NCBI RefSeq assembly: GCF_001896135.2
Contig: NZ_MPOH02000006.1
Location: forward strand, 242,605-306,604
Source of the DNA: Streptomyces phaeoluteigriseus
Lineage (GTDB): Bacteria > Actinomycetota > Actinomycetes > Streptomycetales > Streptomycetaceae
Reading direction: 5' to 3'
DNA length: 64,000 nt
The stretch's first letter is position 1. Every line of letters begins with the position of its first letter. Positions 1 through 9,459 of the stretch are shown here, piece after piece. A program made the position numbers and the translations under genes. A model generated the notes under the pieces. The model saw nothing but the letters and a program-made list of their open reading frames with translations, was not told the origin of the DNA and ran no database searches.

Positions 1-683
1 AGCCGGCCCACGGAGAGCAGCCGGCGGGGCGCGGACGGGGACCGCCGGGCTCCGGCGACGGGCGCGAACCGCACCGGGTCGACCCCGCAGGGGACGACGG
101 AGACACGGTCGCGCGGCAGCCCCATGGCGATCAGTTCCGCCACCTCGTCCTCGCAGGTGGCGATGATGCCGCGGCACTCCCGTCCCACCGCCGACTCGAT
201 CGCGAGGCGCTGCGGCGGGCTGGTGTCGGCGGTGCCCTGGTGACGCTTCTTCACGGTGCCGAGCGCGTGGTACGTCTGCACCACCGGCACCCCCAGGGCG
301 CGCGCCCCGGCCACCGCGGCCATCCCGGACATCCAGAAGTGCGCGTGCACCACGTCGGGTCGCTCGGTGGCCCACTCCTGGGCCAGCCACGCGCCGAAGT
401 CCGGTATGTACGGCAGGAGTTCGTCCTTGGGTATGGGGGCCGGAGGCCCGGCGGGCACATGAACCACCTTCACCCCGTCCGGTGTGGTGACCCGCTCCGG
501 CAGCCGGGGGTCGTCGCGGCGCGTGTACACGACGACCTGGTGGCCCCGGCGGGCCAGCTGCCCGGCGAGCTGGGCCACGTACACGTTCTGTCCGCCCGCG
601 TCCGGGCCGCCGAGCACGGCCAGGGGGCTGGCGTGCTCGGAGACCATGGCGACGCGGCCTGCGGTCGGGCGGCTGGGGCTCAT
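1..683 (-). CDS. Glycosyltransferase family 4 (GT-B), 3' part cut by window edge
   Basis: This is the N-terminal 227 or so residues of a GT-B glycosyltransferase; the C-terminal donor-binding half lies beyond the left edge. The protein starts MSPSRPTAGRVAMVSEHASP and shows the GGPDAGGQNVYV loop near residue 25 and a VVHAHFWMSG segment, both usual in the acceptor half of MshA- or sucrose-synthase-like GT4 enzymes. The donor and acceptor cannot be told from this part. Its ATG overlaps the stop of the upstream transferase as ATGA, so it is translationally coupled as the most distal visible member of the minus-strand sugar cluster. No signal peptide is seen, so a cytoplasmic enzyme is expected. 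Confidence 0.85.
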   Translation of the reverse strand, partial: MSPSRPTAGRVAMVSEHASPLAVLGGPDAGGQNVYVAQLAGQLARRGHQVVVYTRRDDPRLPERVTTPDGVKVVHVPAGPPAPIPKDELLPYIPDFGAWLAQEWATERPDVVHAHFWMSGMAAVAGARALGVPVVQTYHALGTVKKRHQGTADTSPPQRLAIESAVGRECRGIIATCEDEVAELIAMGLPRDRVSVVPCGVDPVRFAPVAGARRSPSAPRRLLSVGR

Positions 684-1642
684 CGGGTGACCTCCTTGAT
701 CAGGCGTTCCCAGTCGTCGCGGAAACGCCGTTCTCCGTAGCGGGCCGAAACCGCGGCCCGGCCGGCCTCCCCTGTCGCGCGGGCGTACGCGGGGTCCGCG
801 GCGAGGCGGCGGACGGCGTCCTCCAGCACGTCGAAACGGTTGGAGACCACCCCCGCCCCCTCGGGCACGGCCTCGCGGACCTCGGTGGTGTCCAGTGCCA
901 CCACGGGCATCCCCAGGAACATGGCCTCCAGCAGGGACAGCCCGAGCGACGTCCAGCGGATCGGGTGCAGGTAGAGGCGGCAGCGGGCCATCGCCGGGTG
1001 CAGTTCGCCCTGCGGCAGGTCACGGCTGCGGCAGCGGTCGGGCAGCAGCCCGAGGTGCTCGGCGAGTCCCTCGGTGCGCATGCCGAAGACGTCCAGCGGC
1101 GCCCAGCGGGCGAACCGGGGCAGCAGATCCGTCCCGGTGGTACGGCCGCGCCGCACGGGCTCGTTGACGACGACCGCGGCGCGGACCTCCTCGCCGGTCC
1201 ACAGCGGGCCCGGGTCGATGATGCCGTGCTCGATCACCGTCGTCGGCGCCCGGCCGTTGTCCCACATCAGCCGGTTGAAGTGGGTGACGTGCACGACCGG
1301 CACGTCGGTCCGGCCGGCGAGGGGGTGGCGGGTGTCGACGGCCGTCCCGTGCGGGCTGTTGTGCTCGACGTACACCGCCGGGACGTCGACACCGGGGCGG
1401 CGGCCGGTCCACGCGTGCGCCAGTTCCAGCTCGTGCGGACGTTGCAGCACCATCAGGTCGATGTCCGCCTCGCGCAGCTCCGCGGGCCCCGCCTCGCGGA
1501 CCGTGGGCGGCCAGTCCCAGGTTCTGGCCCGGCCCAGCCCGTCCGGCCCGCGGTCCGGCGTCACCGGGACGAGGAAGGTGTACGGGCCCTGGACGAACGA
1601 CGTCAGCCATGAGCCGTGCACATGCCAGACAAGAATGTTCAT
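680..1642 (-). CDS. Glycosyltransferase, GT4-like
   Basis: A 320-residue GT-B type glycosyltransferase. The N-terminus MNILVWHVHGSWLTSFVQGP is the first beta strand and loop of the acceptor domain. The C-terminal part carries the GT4-like stretch LSLLEAMFLGMPVVALDTTE (about residues 235-255), where the Glu contacts the nucleotide-sugar donor in this family. A longer in-frame start exists upstream but would overlap the GT9 gene heavily; the ATG used here overlaps the GT9 stop as ATGA. The gene belongs to the coupled sugar cluster, so it probably adds one residue of the same glycan. Donor specificity is unknown. Confidence 0.85.
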   Translation of the reverse strand: MNILVWHVHGSWLTSFVQGPYTFLVPVTPDRGPDGLGRARTWDWPPTVREAGPAELREADIDLMVLQRPHELELAHAWTGRRPGVDVPAVYVEHNSPHGTAVDTRHPLAGRTDVPVVHVTHFNRLMWDNGRAPTTVIEHGIIDPGPLWTGEEVRAAVVVNEPVRRGRTTGTDLLPRFARWAPLDVFGMRTEGLAEHLGLLPDRCRSRDLPQGELHPAMARCRLYLHPIRWTSLGLSLLEAMFLGMPVVALDTTEVREAVPEGAGVVSNRFDVLEDAVRRLAADPAYARATGEAGRAAVSARYGERRFRDDWERLIKEVTR

Positions 1643-2646
1643 GCGTGCTCCTTGAGCAGTTTCCGCACGGCCTGCACCACGTCCTGGCCGGTGACCTCGT
1701 CCAGACAGGGATGCCCGGCCACCGGACAGTGCCGGGCCCTGCTGTCCGCGCACGGCGCCCGCTGGTCACCGAGCAGCACGCTCGGCACGCCGTACGGCCC
1801 CCAGCGCTTGGCCGGGACGACGGGCGCGAACAGGGACACGACCGGGGTGCCGACCGCCGCCGCCAGATGCGCGGGGCCGGTGTTGCCGCACACCACGACG
1901 TCGGCGGTGCGCAGCACACCCGCCAGGGTGCGCGGCTCGGTCCTGCCGCCGAGGTCCACCGCCGTCCCCCCGCTGACCCGCCGGGTCAGGTCCCGCTCGT
2001 CGGGCCCGCCGGTGACGATCACCCGGTGACCGGCGTCGGTGAGCAGTGCGACGGCCTCGGCGCAGCGGTCGGGACTCCAGGCGCGGGCGGGCGCGCTGGC
2101 ACCGGGGTGCACGACGACGTACGGGCCGTTGCCGGTCAGGGCGACGGTGTCCGGCGGCGGCAGGACACGCAGCCGCCCGTCGTCGCCGGGCGGCGGGGGG
2201 AAGCCCAGCGCGGCGGCGGTGTCGAGCGCCGCCTCGGCCTCGTGCCGGCCGGGCAGCCGCCGGTGCCGTACGTCCAGGAGACTGCCCGGGTGGTCGACGC
2301 TGTCGGCGCCGATCCGGCCGATCCCCGCCAGCCGGAGCACCAGCGCGGTGGGCAGAGGGCTCTGGTGGAACGAGGTCAGGACGAGGGCGACGTCGAACGC
2401 CGCCTCGCGCAGCCGCCGCACCAGAGCGTCGACGTCCGCCTTCCGCACCGGGGGCGGGTCCACGCCCTCCCACGGCGCCGACCACACCAGGACGTCGTCG
2501 ACACCGGGCAGCAAGCGGGCGGCCGGTTCGCCGCGCGGCCCGCACAGCATCGTCACGTGCGTGCCGCCGGCCGCGACCGCGCGGACGGCGGGCCCGGCGA
2601 GCAGGACGTCGCCGAAGCTGTCGAGCCGTACGACCAGTGCCTTCAC
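1639..2646 (-). CDS. Glycosyltransferase family 9 (heptosyltransferase-like)
   Basis: A 335-residue protein with the GT9 (WaaC/WaaF) layout. It begins MKALVVRLDSFGDVLLAGPA, the GT9 N-terminal motif R-x-x-x-x-GD-x-L. Later come VVVHPGASAPARAWSPDR, which is the nucleotide-sugar binding HPG motif with the following W, and VVCGNTGPAHLAAAVGTPVV, the conserved NTGPxHLAAA donor loop. Family members transfer ADP-heptose or related sugars. It starts with GTG, overlapping the HAD phosphatase stop as GTGA. Lying next to a GmhB-like heptose-bisphosphate phosphatase, it supports a heptose-type substrate. That is inference, because GT9 enzymes in Gram-positives are poorly characterised. Confidence 0.9.
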   Translation of the reverse strand: MKALVVRLDSFGDVLLAGPAVRAVAAGGTHVTMLCGPRGEPAARLLPGVDDVLVWSAPWEGVDPPPVRKADVDALVRRLREAAFDVALVLTSFHQSPLPTALVLRLAGIGRIGADSVDHPGSLLDVRHRRLPGRHEAEAALDTAAALGFPPPPGDDGRLRVLPPPDTVALTGNGPYVVVHPGASAPARAWSPDRCAEAVALLTDAGHRVIVTGGPDERDLTRRVSGGTAVDLGGRTEPRTLAGVLRTADVVVCGNTGPAHLAAAVGTPVVSLFAPVVPAKRWGPYGVPSVLLGDQRAPCADSRARHCPVAGHPCLDEVTGQDVVQAVRKLLKEHA

Positions 2647-3200
2647 CGCAGGCCTCCCTGGGTCTGCGCCAGCAGCCGGTTGACCGCCGTGAGCAGGTCG
2701 GGGGCGGTCGCGGGCGCCGCCTCGACCTCCTCGGGCAACGTCACCGCCGTCGGGATCAGCACGCCCCGGGCGCCCGCGGCACGGGCGGCCAGCACATCGG
2801 CCCCGATGTCACCGATCACCAGGCAGTCCCCGGGAGCGACGCCCAGCCGGCGGGCCGCCTCGATCACCAGACCGGGACGCGGCTTGCGGCAGCCGCAGCC
2901 GTCGTCGGGCACGTGCGGGCAGTACACCCAGGTGCCCAGACCGCCGAGCAGGGCGTCGACCCGGTCGTTGACCCGGCGGACGTCGGCGTCCGTGAGCAGT
3001 CCGCGGCCGATCCCCGACTGGTTGCTGACCACGCCCGTCGCAACGCCCTCGGCCCGCAGCAGGTCCAGGGCCCGCTTCGCGCCGGGCAGCAGGCGCACCC
3101 GCTCGGGGTCGCCGTTGTAGGGCACGTCCTCGACGAGGGTGCCGTCGCGGTCGAAGAGGACGGCGGCGACCGGCACGCGGTCGGCGGTACGGCGGCTCAC
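2643..3200 (-). CDS. HAD-IIIA phosphatase, GmhB-like (heptose 1,7-bisphosphate phosphatase)
   Basis: A 185-residue HAD-superfamily phosphatase. Visible motifs are VLFDRDGTLVEDVPYNGDP (motif I, nucleophile Asp in DRDGT), SNQSGIGRG (motif II region), CPHVPDDGCGCRKPRPG (the zinc-binding Cys/His loop with the CRKP signature of GmhB) and VIGDIGADVLAA (motif IV). This is the full GmhB pattern, so removal of the C7 phosphate of a heptose 1,7-bisphosphate, or histidinol-phosphatase-like activity, is likely. The GTG start overlaps the GT2 stop as GTGA. An upstream in-frame extension reads through the GT2 region and looks non-coding. The other heptose genes (isomerase, kinase/adenylyltransferase) are not in this window. 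Confidence 0.88.
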   Translation of the reverse strand: MSRRTADRVPVAAVLFDRDGTLVEDVPYNGDPERVRLLPGAKRALDLLRAEGVATGVVSNQSGIGRGLLTDADVRRVNDRVDALLGGLGTWVYCPHVPDDGCGCRKPRPGLVIEAARRLGVAPGDCLVIGDIGADVLAARAAGARGVLIPTAVTLPEEVEAAPATAPDLLTAVNRLLAQTQGGLR

Positions 3201-4191
3201 CGACGGCCCCCCAACGGCAGCGCCCGCCGATGGCGTACCAGGCCGGCCAGCCAGTGGTGCACCGCCAGCGGCGGGATGAGGACGCTGGTGGCCGCCATGG
3301 TGGCGACCTCGTCGCGGGTCCGCGGGCCGGGCACGATCCGGGCCGCGGCGAACTCGGCCGTGCCCAGCAGCCACAGGGACCCGGCCGCGGCGGCCGCCCG
3401 CCGCCGGCGGCCAGCGCGCACAGGGACGCGGTGAGCGCGGCCGACGTCACCAGGACGTGCCGGGGGAGCCGCCCGCGGGGCGCCTCGGCGCGGCTCCACC
3501 AGTCGCGGCCGTGCAGCCGGTTCATCAGGACGTCGTCGGCGTTGCCGCGCTGGGCCCGGACCGACACCCAGCGGTCGGCAGGCCGCACCGGGTGCCGGGT
3601 CGTGCGCAGTCCGCGCCGCAGCGTCCAGCCGGCCTCCAGAACGCGCAGCGCCAGGTCGGCGTCCTCGCGGAACGCCCGGCGGAACCGCTCGTCGAAGCCG
3701 CCCACCGCGGCCAGCGCGGCCGTCCGGTAGGCCATGTCGGCGGTCGCCCAGGCCGCTCGTTCCAGCCCGGCCGTGCCGCGTTCCCAGTCGGTCGGCCTGC
3801 GGTCCTCGGGGAGCGGGACGGTCAGCCGTCCCTGGACGCCGCCCGTGTCCGGGCCGGCCGCGTCGAGGTCGTCGGCGAGGAGCCGGGACCACTTCGGCAG
3901 CACCCGCACGTCGTCGTCGAGGAACACCGTCCAGGGCGCGGCGACCGTGCGCCAGCCGGCGTTGCGGGCCGGCGGCCGGCCCCCGCCCGCCGCTGCGCAG
4001 GGTGCGCACCCGCCCGCGCAGCACGCCGGCCGCCTCCAGCGGCAGTTCCCCGGACGGCTCCGGGCGGTCGTCGACCACGACGACCTCCTCGGGCGGATGG
4101 TCCGCCGCCGCGGCCAGCGCCCGCAGACAGTCCGCGAGACACGGCCGCCCGATCGTCGGGATCACCACCGAGTAGGCGGCGCGCCCGTCAT
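3197..4191 (-). pseudogene. Glycosyltransferase family 2, three apparent frameshifts
   Basis: Homology of the three frames assembles a GT2 transferase of about 330 residues. The start reads MTGAPP and then YSVVIPTIGRPCLADCLRA, but needs one extra base near 4176. The middle (VFLDDDVRVLPKWSRLLADD, with the DDD metal/UDP motif, and GGFDERFRRAFREDADLALR) is in another frame after a break near 3985. The tail (GSLWLLGTAEFAAARIVPGP and a hydrophobic end) returns to the first frame after a break near 3400. The ATG would overlap the carbamoyltransferase stop as ATGA and the end overlaps the phosphatase start. Because the family motifs are intact, I read these as missing bases in GC runs rather than decay. 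It could also be a genuine pseudogene. Confidence 0.75.
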
Positions 4192-5821
4192 GCGAACACC
4201 TTCTTCCGGCGGACCGCGAACGGACCGAGGGCGAGCAGGTCCACCGGCGCGGACCCGAAGCACTCCAGGGCGTCGCGCGGATCGTCGACCATCGGCCGGC
4301 GGCCGTGTTCAGGCTCGTGTTGACCACCACCGGCAGCCCGGTGCGCCGCTCGAAAGCGTCGATCATCCGCGCCACCAGTGGCTCCGCCGCCGGGTCGACG
4401 GTCTGGATACGGGCGGTGCCGTCCACGTGGACCACGGCCGGGATCCGCTCCCGCCACTCGGCGGCCACCTTGTGCACGAACAGCATGTACGGGCTGGGCA
4501 GCGGCCCGTCGAACAGCTCCGGCGCCCGCTCCGCCAGCACCATCGGGGCCACCGGACGGAACTCCTCCCGCCCCTTCACCGCGTTCAGCCGCTCCAGGTT
4601 CTCCGCCCGCCCCGGATGCGCCAGCAGCGAACGATGGCCGAGCGCCCGAGGCCCGTACTCGCTGCGCCCCTGGAACCAGGCCACGACACCGTCCCGCGCC
4701 AGCTCCTCGGCGACGGCCTCCGCGATGTCGGCCGGCTCCTCGTACGGTACGGCCGCCCGCTCCAGCCAGTCGCGCAGCTCGGCGTCGCTCCAGCCGCGGC
4801 CCAGTGCGGCCGTCGGCATCGCCTCCACCGTCTCCTTCTGGTGGGCGACGTGCAGCGCGGCACCCAGCGCCGTCCCGGCGTCACCGGCCGCGGGCTGCAC
4901 CCAGACCCGCTCGAACGGTCCCTCCCGGTACAGCCGGGTGTTGGCCACGCAGTTCAGCGCCACCCCGCCGGCGAGGGTCAGCACGTCCTCACCGGTGCGC
5001 TCGTGCAGCCACCGCACCAGGTCGAGGAGCACCTCCTCCAGACAGGCCTGCGCGCTGGCCGCGAGGTCGGCGTGGTCCTGCGTCCAGGGGGCGCCCGCGG
5101 CACGCGGCGGGACCAACGACCCCCACGGGACGGGACGGGCCCGGAAACCGCCCTCCCCGTCCGTGCCGACGTACTCGCGCAGCCGGTCGAGGAAGCGCGC
5201 GGTGCCGTACGAGGCGAGTGCCATGACCTTGAACTCGTCGCTGCTGCGCAGGAAGCCGAGGTGCTGGGTGAGGTCCTCGTAGAACAGGCCCATCGAGTCG
5301 GGCAGGGACTGCGAGCCCAGGACGGTGAGTTCACGGTTCGCGTAGCGGCCCGCGAGGTGGGAGCCGCACTCGCCGCGGCCGTCGAGCACGAGGACCGCGC
5401 AGTCGGGGTACGGGGACGCCTGCCCCGCCGAGGCGGCATGGGCGACGTGGTGGGGGACGAAGCGCACCTTGGCCGGGTCGAGGCCGGGCAGCGCCTCGGC
5501 CAGGAACTCGGGGGCGCGGCGCGCGTACTCCTGCCGCAGGTGGTCCCAGGGGTCGTCGAGGCCGAGCCGGTCCGCCGGGCGCGCGAGGTCGGGATCGTAG
5601 GAGTAGGCGACCGCGTCCAGCTCGGACGGGTCCAGCCCGGCCTGCTCCAGGCACCAGCGGGCGGACAGTTCGGGCAGCTCCCAGGCGGAGAAGGGGACGG
5701 GGCGTTTGCCGTGCTTGCGCCGGCTGAAACGCTCCTCCTCCGTGGCCGCCACGATCCTGCCGTCCATGACGAGCGCGGCGGCGGGATCGTGGAAGAGGGC
5801 GTTGATTCCCAGTACGCGCAT
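4188..5821 (-). pseudogene. Carbamoyltransferase (NodU/TobZ family), one frameshift near the 3' end
   Basis: A carbamoyltransferase of about 544 residues. The N-terminus MRVLGINALFHDPAAALVMD and the downstream FVPHHVAHAASA are the Kae1-like carbamoyl-transferring domain with its metal-binding His pair. GVALNCVANTRLY, EYGPRALGHRSLLAHP and VVNTSLN belong to the YrdC-like C-terminal half. After VVNTSLNTA the frame is lost near 4302; adding one G gives GRPMVDDPRDALECFGS and the normal end KKVFA. Such enzymes O-carbamoylate sugars using carbamoyl phosphate and ATP, as in nodulation factors and aminoglycosides. The setting suggests a carbamoylated sugar in a glycan. It begins 34 bases after the epimerase. 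The single break probably reflects a sequencing or assembly error. Confidence 0.85.
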
Positions 5822-5855
5822 GCGATGCCTCCGTGGCGGGGGTGGGGGACGGGTC

Positions 5856-6845
5856 TCAGAGCTGCGGCTCCCGCGTCGGCTGGGTCGCGGCGAAGTAGGC
5901 GATCGTGTGCTTGATGCCTTCCTCCCAGGGCACCCTCGGCGCCCAGCCCAGCAGCTCCCGGGCCAGCGTCGTGTCCGGTCGGCGGCGCTGCGGATCGTCG
6001 ACGGGACGGTCGACGAACTCGATCCGCGAGCCGGACCCCGTCAGCTCCACCACCCGGCGCGCGATGTCCCGGACCGTGACCTCGTCGGTCCCGCCGATGT
6101 TCACCGGCCGCACCGAGTGGCTCGCGGCCACCAGCAGGACCCCGTCGACCGTGTCGTCCACGTAGCAGAGGGACCGCGTCTGACCGCCGTCACCCGCCAC
6201 CGTCAGCGGCTCACCGGCCAGCGCCTGACACACGAAGGTGGGCACCGCACGCCCGTCGTGGGCTCGCATCCGCGGCCCGTACGTGTTGAACAGCCGGACG
6301 ATGCCCGCGTCGGTGTCCCGGGCCCGCACATGGGCGGTCACCAGCGCCTCCGAGAACCGCTTGGCCTCGTCGTACACGCTGCGCGGGCCGACGGGATTGA
6401 CGTTGCCCCAGTAGTCCTCGCGCTGTGGATGCTCCAGCGGATCGCCGTACACCTCGGACGTGGAGGCCAGCAGGAACCTGGCACCGTCACGTTCCGTGAC
6501 GGTCAGCATGTTGCGCGTGCCCGCACTGCCGACGTCGAGCGTCTCCAGCGGCAGCCGCAGATAGTCGACGGGCGAGGCCGGACACGCGAAGTGCAGGACC
6601 AGGTCGTACGGCCCCTCCAGGCGCTCCGGGCAGTCCGCCGAGGAGACGTCGCACTCGACGAACCGGAAGCCGGGGTGGCCCTCGAGGTGGGCGATGTTCG
6701 CCCGTGAACCGGACAGCAGGTTGTCGGCGCAGTCGACTTCGGCACCTGAAGCCAGCAGGCGTTCGCACAGATGGCTGCCGAGGAAGCCGGCGCCGCCGGT
6801 CACCACGGCACGACGCCAGGGCAGGCTGGGGATCGCATCATTCAT
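5856..6845 (-). CDS. NAD-dependent sugar epimerase/dehydratase (UDP-glucuronate decarboxylase-like SDR)
   Basis: A 329-residue extended [21 protein letters not shown] near residue 18 is the NAD-binding GxxGxxG loop. STSEVYGDP gives the catalytic Ser/Thr and [13 protein letters not shown] contains the YxxxK pair. [20 protein letters not shown] closely matches the UDP-glucuronic acid decarboxylase (UXS) subfamily, so UDP-xylose or a related nucleotide sugar is a plausible product. The start is fixed by a GAAGGA ribosome-binding site 7 bases ahead of the ATG. It is the promoter-proximal gene of the minus-strand sugar cluster. A dehydratase with other specificity is possible. Confidence 0.88.
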   Translation of the reverse strand: MNDAIPSLPWRRAVVTGGAGFLGSHLCERLLASGAEVDCADNLLSGSRANIAHLEGHPGFRFVECDVSSADCPERLEGPYDLVLHFACPASPVDYLRLPLETLDVGSAGTRNMLTVTERDGARFLLASTSEVYGDPLEHPQREDYWGNVNPVGPRSVYDEAKRFSEALVTAHVRARDTDAGIVRLFNTYGPRMRAHDGRAVPTFVCQALAGEPLTVAGDGGQTRSLCYVDDTVDGVLLVAASHSVRPVNIGGTDEVTVRDIARRVVELTGSGSRIEFVDRPVDDPQRRRPDTTLARELLGWAPRVPWEEGIKHTIAYFAATQPTREPQL

Positions 6846-7245
6846 GGGACGTCCTTCGCTCGCGCCCGGTAACGCCTTCACGAGGTCGGCGCACTGATCC
6901 GGTGCGGCACGGGAGGCTGTGGAGTGGGTGAAGGAACAGGACGCGCGGAGTGCTGCGCGGCAGTGCCGCCCTGATCGGCCGCCGTTTTCCCGACGGCACC
7001 GGCTCGAAGTCACCGGGACAGTAGCTTTCACACGTTGATCCCTATTGTGCTCAGGCACCGGCCGTCCCGCGACCGCGGCACAGGAGCACCGTCCCGCACC
7101 GGCGGCACCACCGGGCCCGTTCGCACCCCGTGCACCACGGACGCGGGAGTCACCCGGCGGAACCGGTGTCGGCCGCGCGGCCCGGGGCACCCGGGCCCTG
7201 GCGGGTCGCCCCGGGCCCGCCGTGCCGAGGCTGGAGGTGAAGGAC
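6846..7245. other. Divergent intergenic region between sugar cluster and hemerythrin gene
   Basis: About 400 bases without a convincing gene. It must hold the promoters of the sugar cluster (minus) and the hemerythrin-like gene (plus). The stretch around 7020-7050 is less GC-rich (TTTCACACGTTGATCCCTAT) and is the most likely promoter area, but I cannot assign -35 and -10 boxes with confidence. Confidence 0.4.
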
Positions 7246-7809
7246 ATGGGTCATGGTGGGAACGTCATCGACGAGCTGATGACCGATCATCGTGAGGTCG
7301 AGGAGTTGTTCGGCAAGATCGAGGCGCTGCCGTCCGGCCACAAGGACCGCAAGATGTACGCCGACCAGGTCACGATGGAGCTGGTCAGGCACTCGGTGGC
7401 CGAGGAGGCCTACCTCTACCCGGCCGTGCGCGAGCACGTGGCGGGCGGGAACACCCTGGCCGACAAGGAACTCGAGGACCACGCCGAGGCCGAACAGATC
7501 ATGAAGGACCTGGAGAGCTGCGCGGCGGACGACCCGCAGTTCGACCGGCTCACCCGCATGTTGATGACCGAGATCCGGGAGCACATCGCCGACGAGGAGG
7601 GGAACCTGTTCCCGCGGCTGCGCTCGGCCTGTCCCGCGGACGCCCTCGACGACCTGGGCGACAAGGTCCGCATGGCGAAGAAGACCGCACCGACGCGTCC
7701 CCACCCGTCCGCCCCGGACAAGCCCCCCGCCAACAAGATGCTGGCGCCGGGTGTGGGCATGGTCGACCGGATGCGCGACGCGCTGAGCGGGCGCGGCAAG
7801 AAGGGCTGA
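7246..7809 (+). CDS. Hemerythrin/HHE cation-binding domain protein
   Basis: A 187-residue protein with an HHE four-helix domain in residues 7-125. Iron-ligand residues are visible as ELMTDHREVEELF (His), RHSVAEEAYLYPAVREH (H...E...H), EDHAEAE (His) and IREHIADEEGNLFPRL (H...E). HHE proteins bind a di-iron centre that senses or carries oxygen or NO, or store iron. The last 60 residues are Pro/Lys-rich with no recognised domain. A strong GGAGGTGAAGGA ribosome-binding site precedes the chosen ATG. It is a single gene whose upstream region is shared with the sugar cluster. The substrate is unknown. Confidence 0.9.
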   Translation: MGHGGNVIDELMTDHREVEELFGKIEALPSGHKDRKMYADQVTMELVRHSVAEEAYLYPAVREHVAGGNTLADKELEDHAEAEQIMKDLESCAADDPQFDRLTRMLMTEIREHIADEEGNLFPRLRSACPADALDDLGDKVRMAKKTAPTRPHPSAPDKPPANKMLAPGVGMVDRMRDALSGRGKKG

Positions 7810-8070
7810 CGCCCCGGACGCCACGGGCACGGGGTGCCGGGTCGCGCCGACGGCGGCGGACCCGTCGGCATGCCGTGAGAGTGCCTGTGAGCAACCGCAC
7901 TCGGCACAGCAAGTACCCCACAGGCGTGCCCGTTTGGGCATGCGGAGGCACCGCGGGGGGAGTGGTCCGGCGACCACCGGCCCGTCCCGTCTGCCACGAT
8001 GGTCCGCGCCGTAACCGATCAGGTGGAGTGGCCGCGCAGAGCAGCCGGCGTTCCCCGGTTCCGCCGCCCC

Positions 8071-9459
8071 GTGACCTCCCCTCGCACCCTCGGGTACCGC
8101 ACTGTGTCTTCCCCATCCCTCTCCGCGCCCACCCCTGCCTCCGGCAGCCCCGACCGTGACGCCTCACGCTCGCCGTGGCGCTCCCTCAGGCACCGCAGCA
8201 TGCGCTGGTGGTCCGTCGCGAACTTCGTGTCCAACGCCGGCACCTGGATGCAGCTCACCGTCCAGAACCTGCTGGTCCTCCAGATCACCGGGTCCGCGGC
8301 GGCCACCGGCCTGTCCATGTCCGTACAGGCGGCCCCCGCGCTCTTCATGAGCGTGGTGGGCGGTGCCGCCGTCGACCGCTGGCCGCGCAAGGTGACGGCC
8401 GCCGTCAGCCAGGCCCTGCTGGGCGTGGTCGCCTTCACCACGGCCGTGCTCGTCGCGCTGGACCTGCTCGACATGACCTCCCTGATGGTGCTGGCGGCCG
8501 TGACCGGCACCATCGCCACCATCGACGGCCCCGCCTGTGCCCTGCTCGGCAACGATCTCGTGCCCGAGGAGGACGTGCCCTCCGCGATCGGCGTGGGCGC
8601 CCTGGTCCACAACGCGGGCCGGCTCGTGGGCGCGGCGCTCGCCGGTGTCACGGTGGGTTTCCTCGGCACGGCCGCCGCCTACGCGGCCAACGGTCTGTCG
8701 TTCCTCTTCGTGACCGCGGTCATCCCGTTCCTGCGCCCGGCGGCCGGCGCGGCCGTACGCGCCGCCGCCCCCCGCGCCGTCGCCGTCCACGCCGGGAAAC
8801 GCGACGACATGACCATCCGCGAGGGACTGGCCTTCTTCGCCCGCCGGCCCCGCCTCCTCGCCCTGGCCGGAGTCACCGGCATCAGCGCCGTCTTCGGGCG
8901 GAACTACGGCCTCACCCTCGCGGTGCTCGTCACCGGCCCGCTGGCCGGTGGCCCGGGCGCCTTCGGCACCGTCTCCACCGTCCTCGCCGTCGGCGGCATC
9001 CTGGGGGCGGTCCTCGGCGCCCGCCTGCGCCGGCCCTCGGTGCGCGTGGTGGGCACCCTGGCGGCGGCGGGCGGGCTGCTCCAGGTGGTGGCCGGGCTGT
9101 CGCCCTCACTCGCCGTCCTGCTGGTGCTCGTGCTCCCCATGGCCGTCGTCGAGTCCGTCTCCGACACGGCCGGAACCGCCGTGCTCCAGACCGACCCGCC
9201 CCCTCACCTGCGGGGACGCGTACTGGGCGTGTGGAGCAGCATCGGCACCGTGTGGAGCCTCGGCGGCCCGCCCGCCCTGGGCCTGCTGATGGAACTAGCG
9301 GGCCCGCGCGGCGCCCTGGTGGCCGGCGGACTCGTCGTCGCCGCCGGCATCACCGCCGGTCACGTCCTGCGTGGCCGCCGCGCCCCACGTCCCGTACCGC
9401 TCTCGACGCGTGCGGGGGAGGAGGTTCCGGGACGGGACCTGCTGGGGACGGCGGCCTGA
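8071..9459 (+). CDS. MFS transporter (MFS_3 / EntS-like)
   Basis: A membrane transporter with about 12 hydrophobic segments. SNAGTWMQLTVQNLLVLQIT is the typical first helix of the MFS_3 (enterobactin-exporter-like) group, followed by GGAAVDRWPRK, the MFS loop 2-3 motif. The second half carries GTVSTVLAVGGILGAVLGA and LRGRVLGVWSS. A role in drug or siderophore export is usual for the family; the substrate is unknown. The start is uncertain: GTG at 8071 and GTG at 8104 are both in frame and neither has a clear ribosome-binding site, so leaderless translation is possible. The 3' end of the gene is the first copy of a tandem duplication continuing to about 10035. Confidence 0.85.
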   Translation: MTSPRTLGYRTVSSPSLSAPTPASGSPDRDASRSPWRSLRHRSMRWWSVANFVSNAGTWMQLTVQNLLVLQITGSAAATGLSMSVQAAPALFMSVVGGAAVDRWPRKVTAAVSQALLGVVAFTTAVLVALDLLDMTSLMVLAAVTGTIATIDGPACALLGNDLVPEEDVPSAIGVGALVHNAGRLVGAALAGVTVGFLGTAAAYAANGLSFLFVTAVIPFLRPAAGAAVRAAAPRAVAVHAGKRDDMTIREGLAFFARRPRLLALAGVTGISAVFGRNYGLTLAVLVTGPLAGGPGAFGTVSTVLAVGGILGAVLGARLRRPSVRVVGTLAAAGGLLQVVAGLSPSLAVLLVLVLPMAVVESVSDTAGTAVLQTDPPPHLRGRVLGVWSSIGTVWSLGGPPALGLLMELAGPRGALVAGGLVVAAGITAGHVLRGRRAPRPVPLSTRAGEEVPGRDLLGTAA

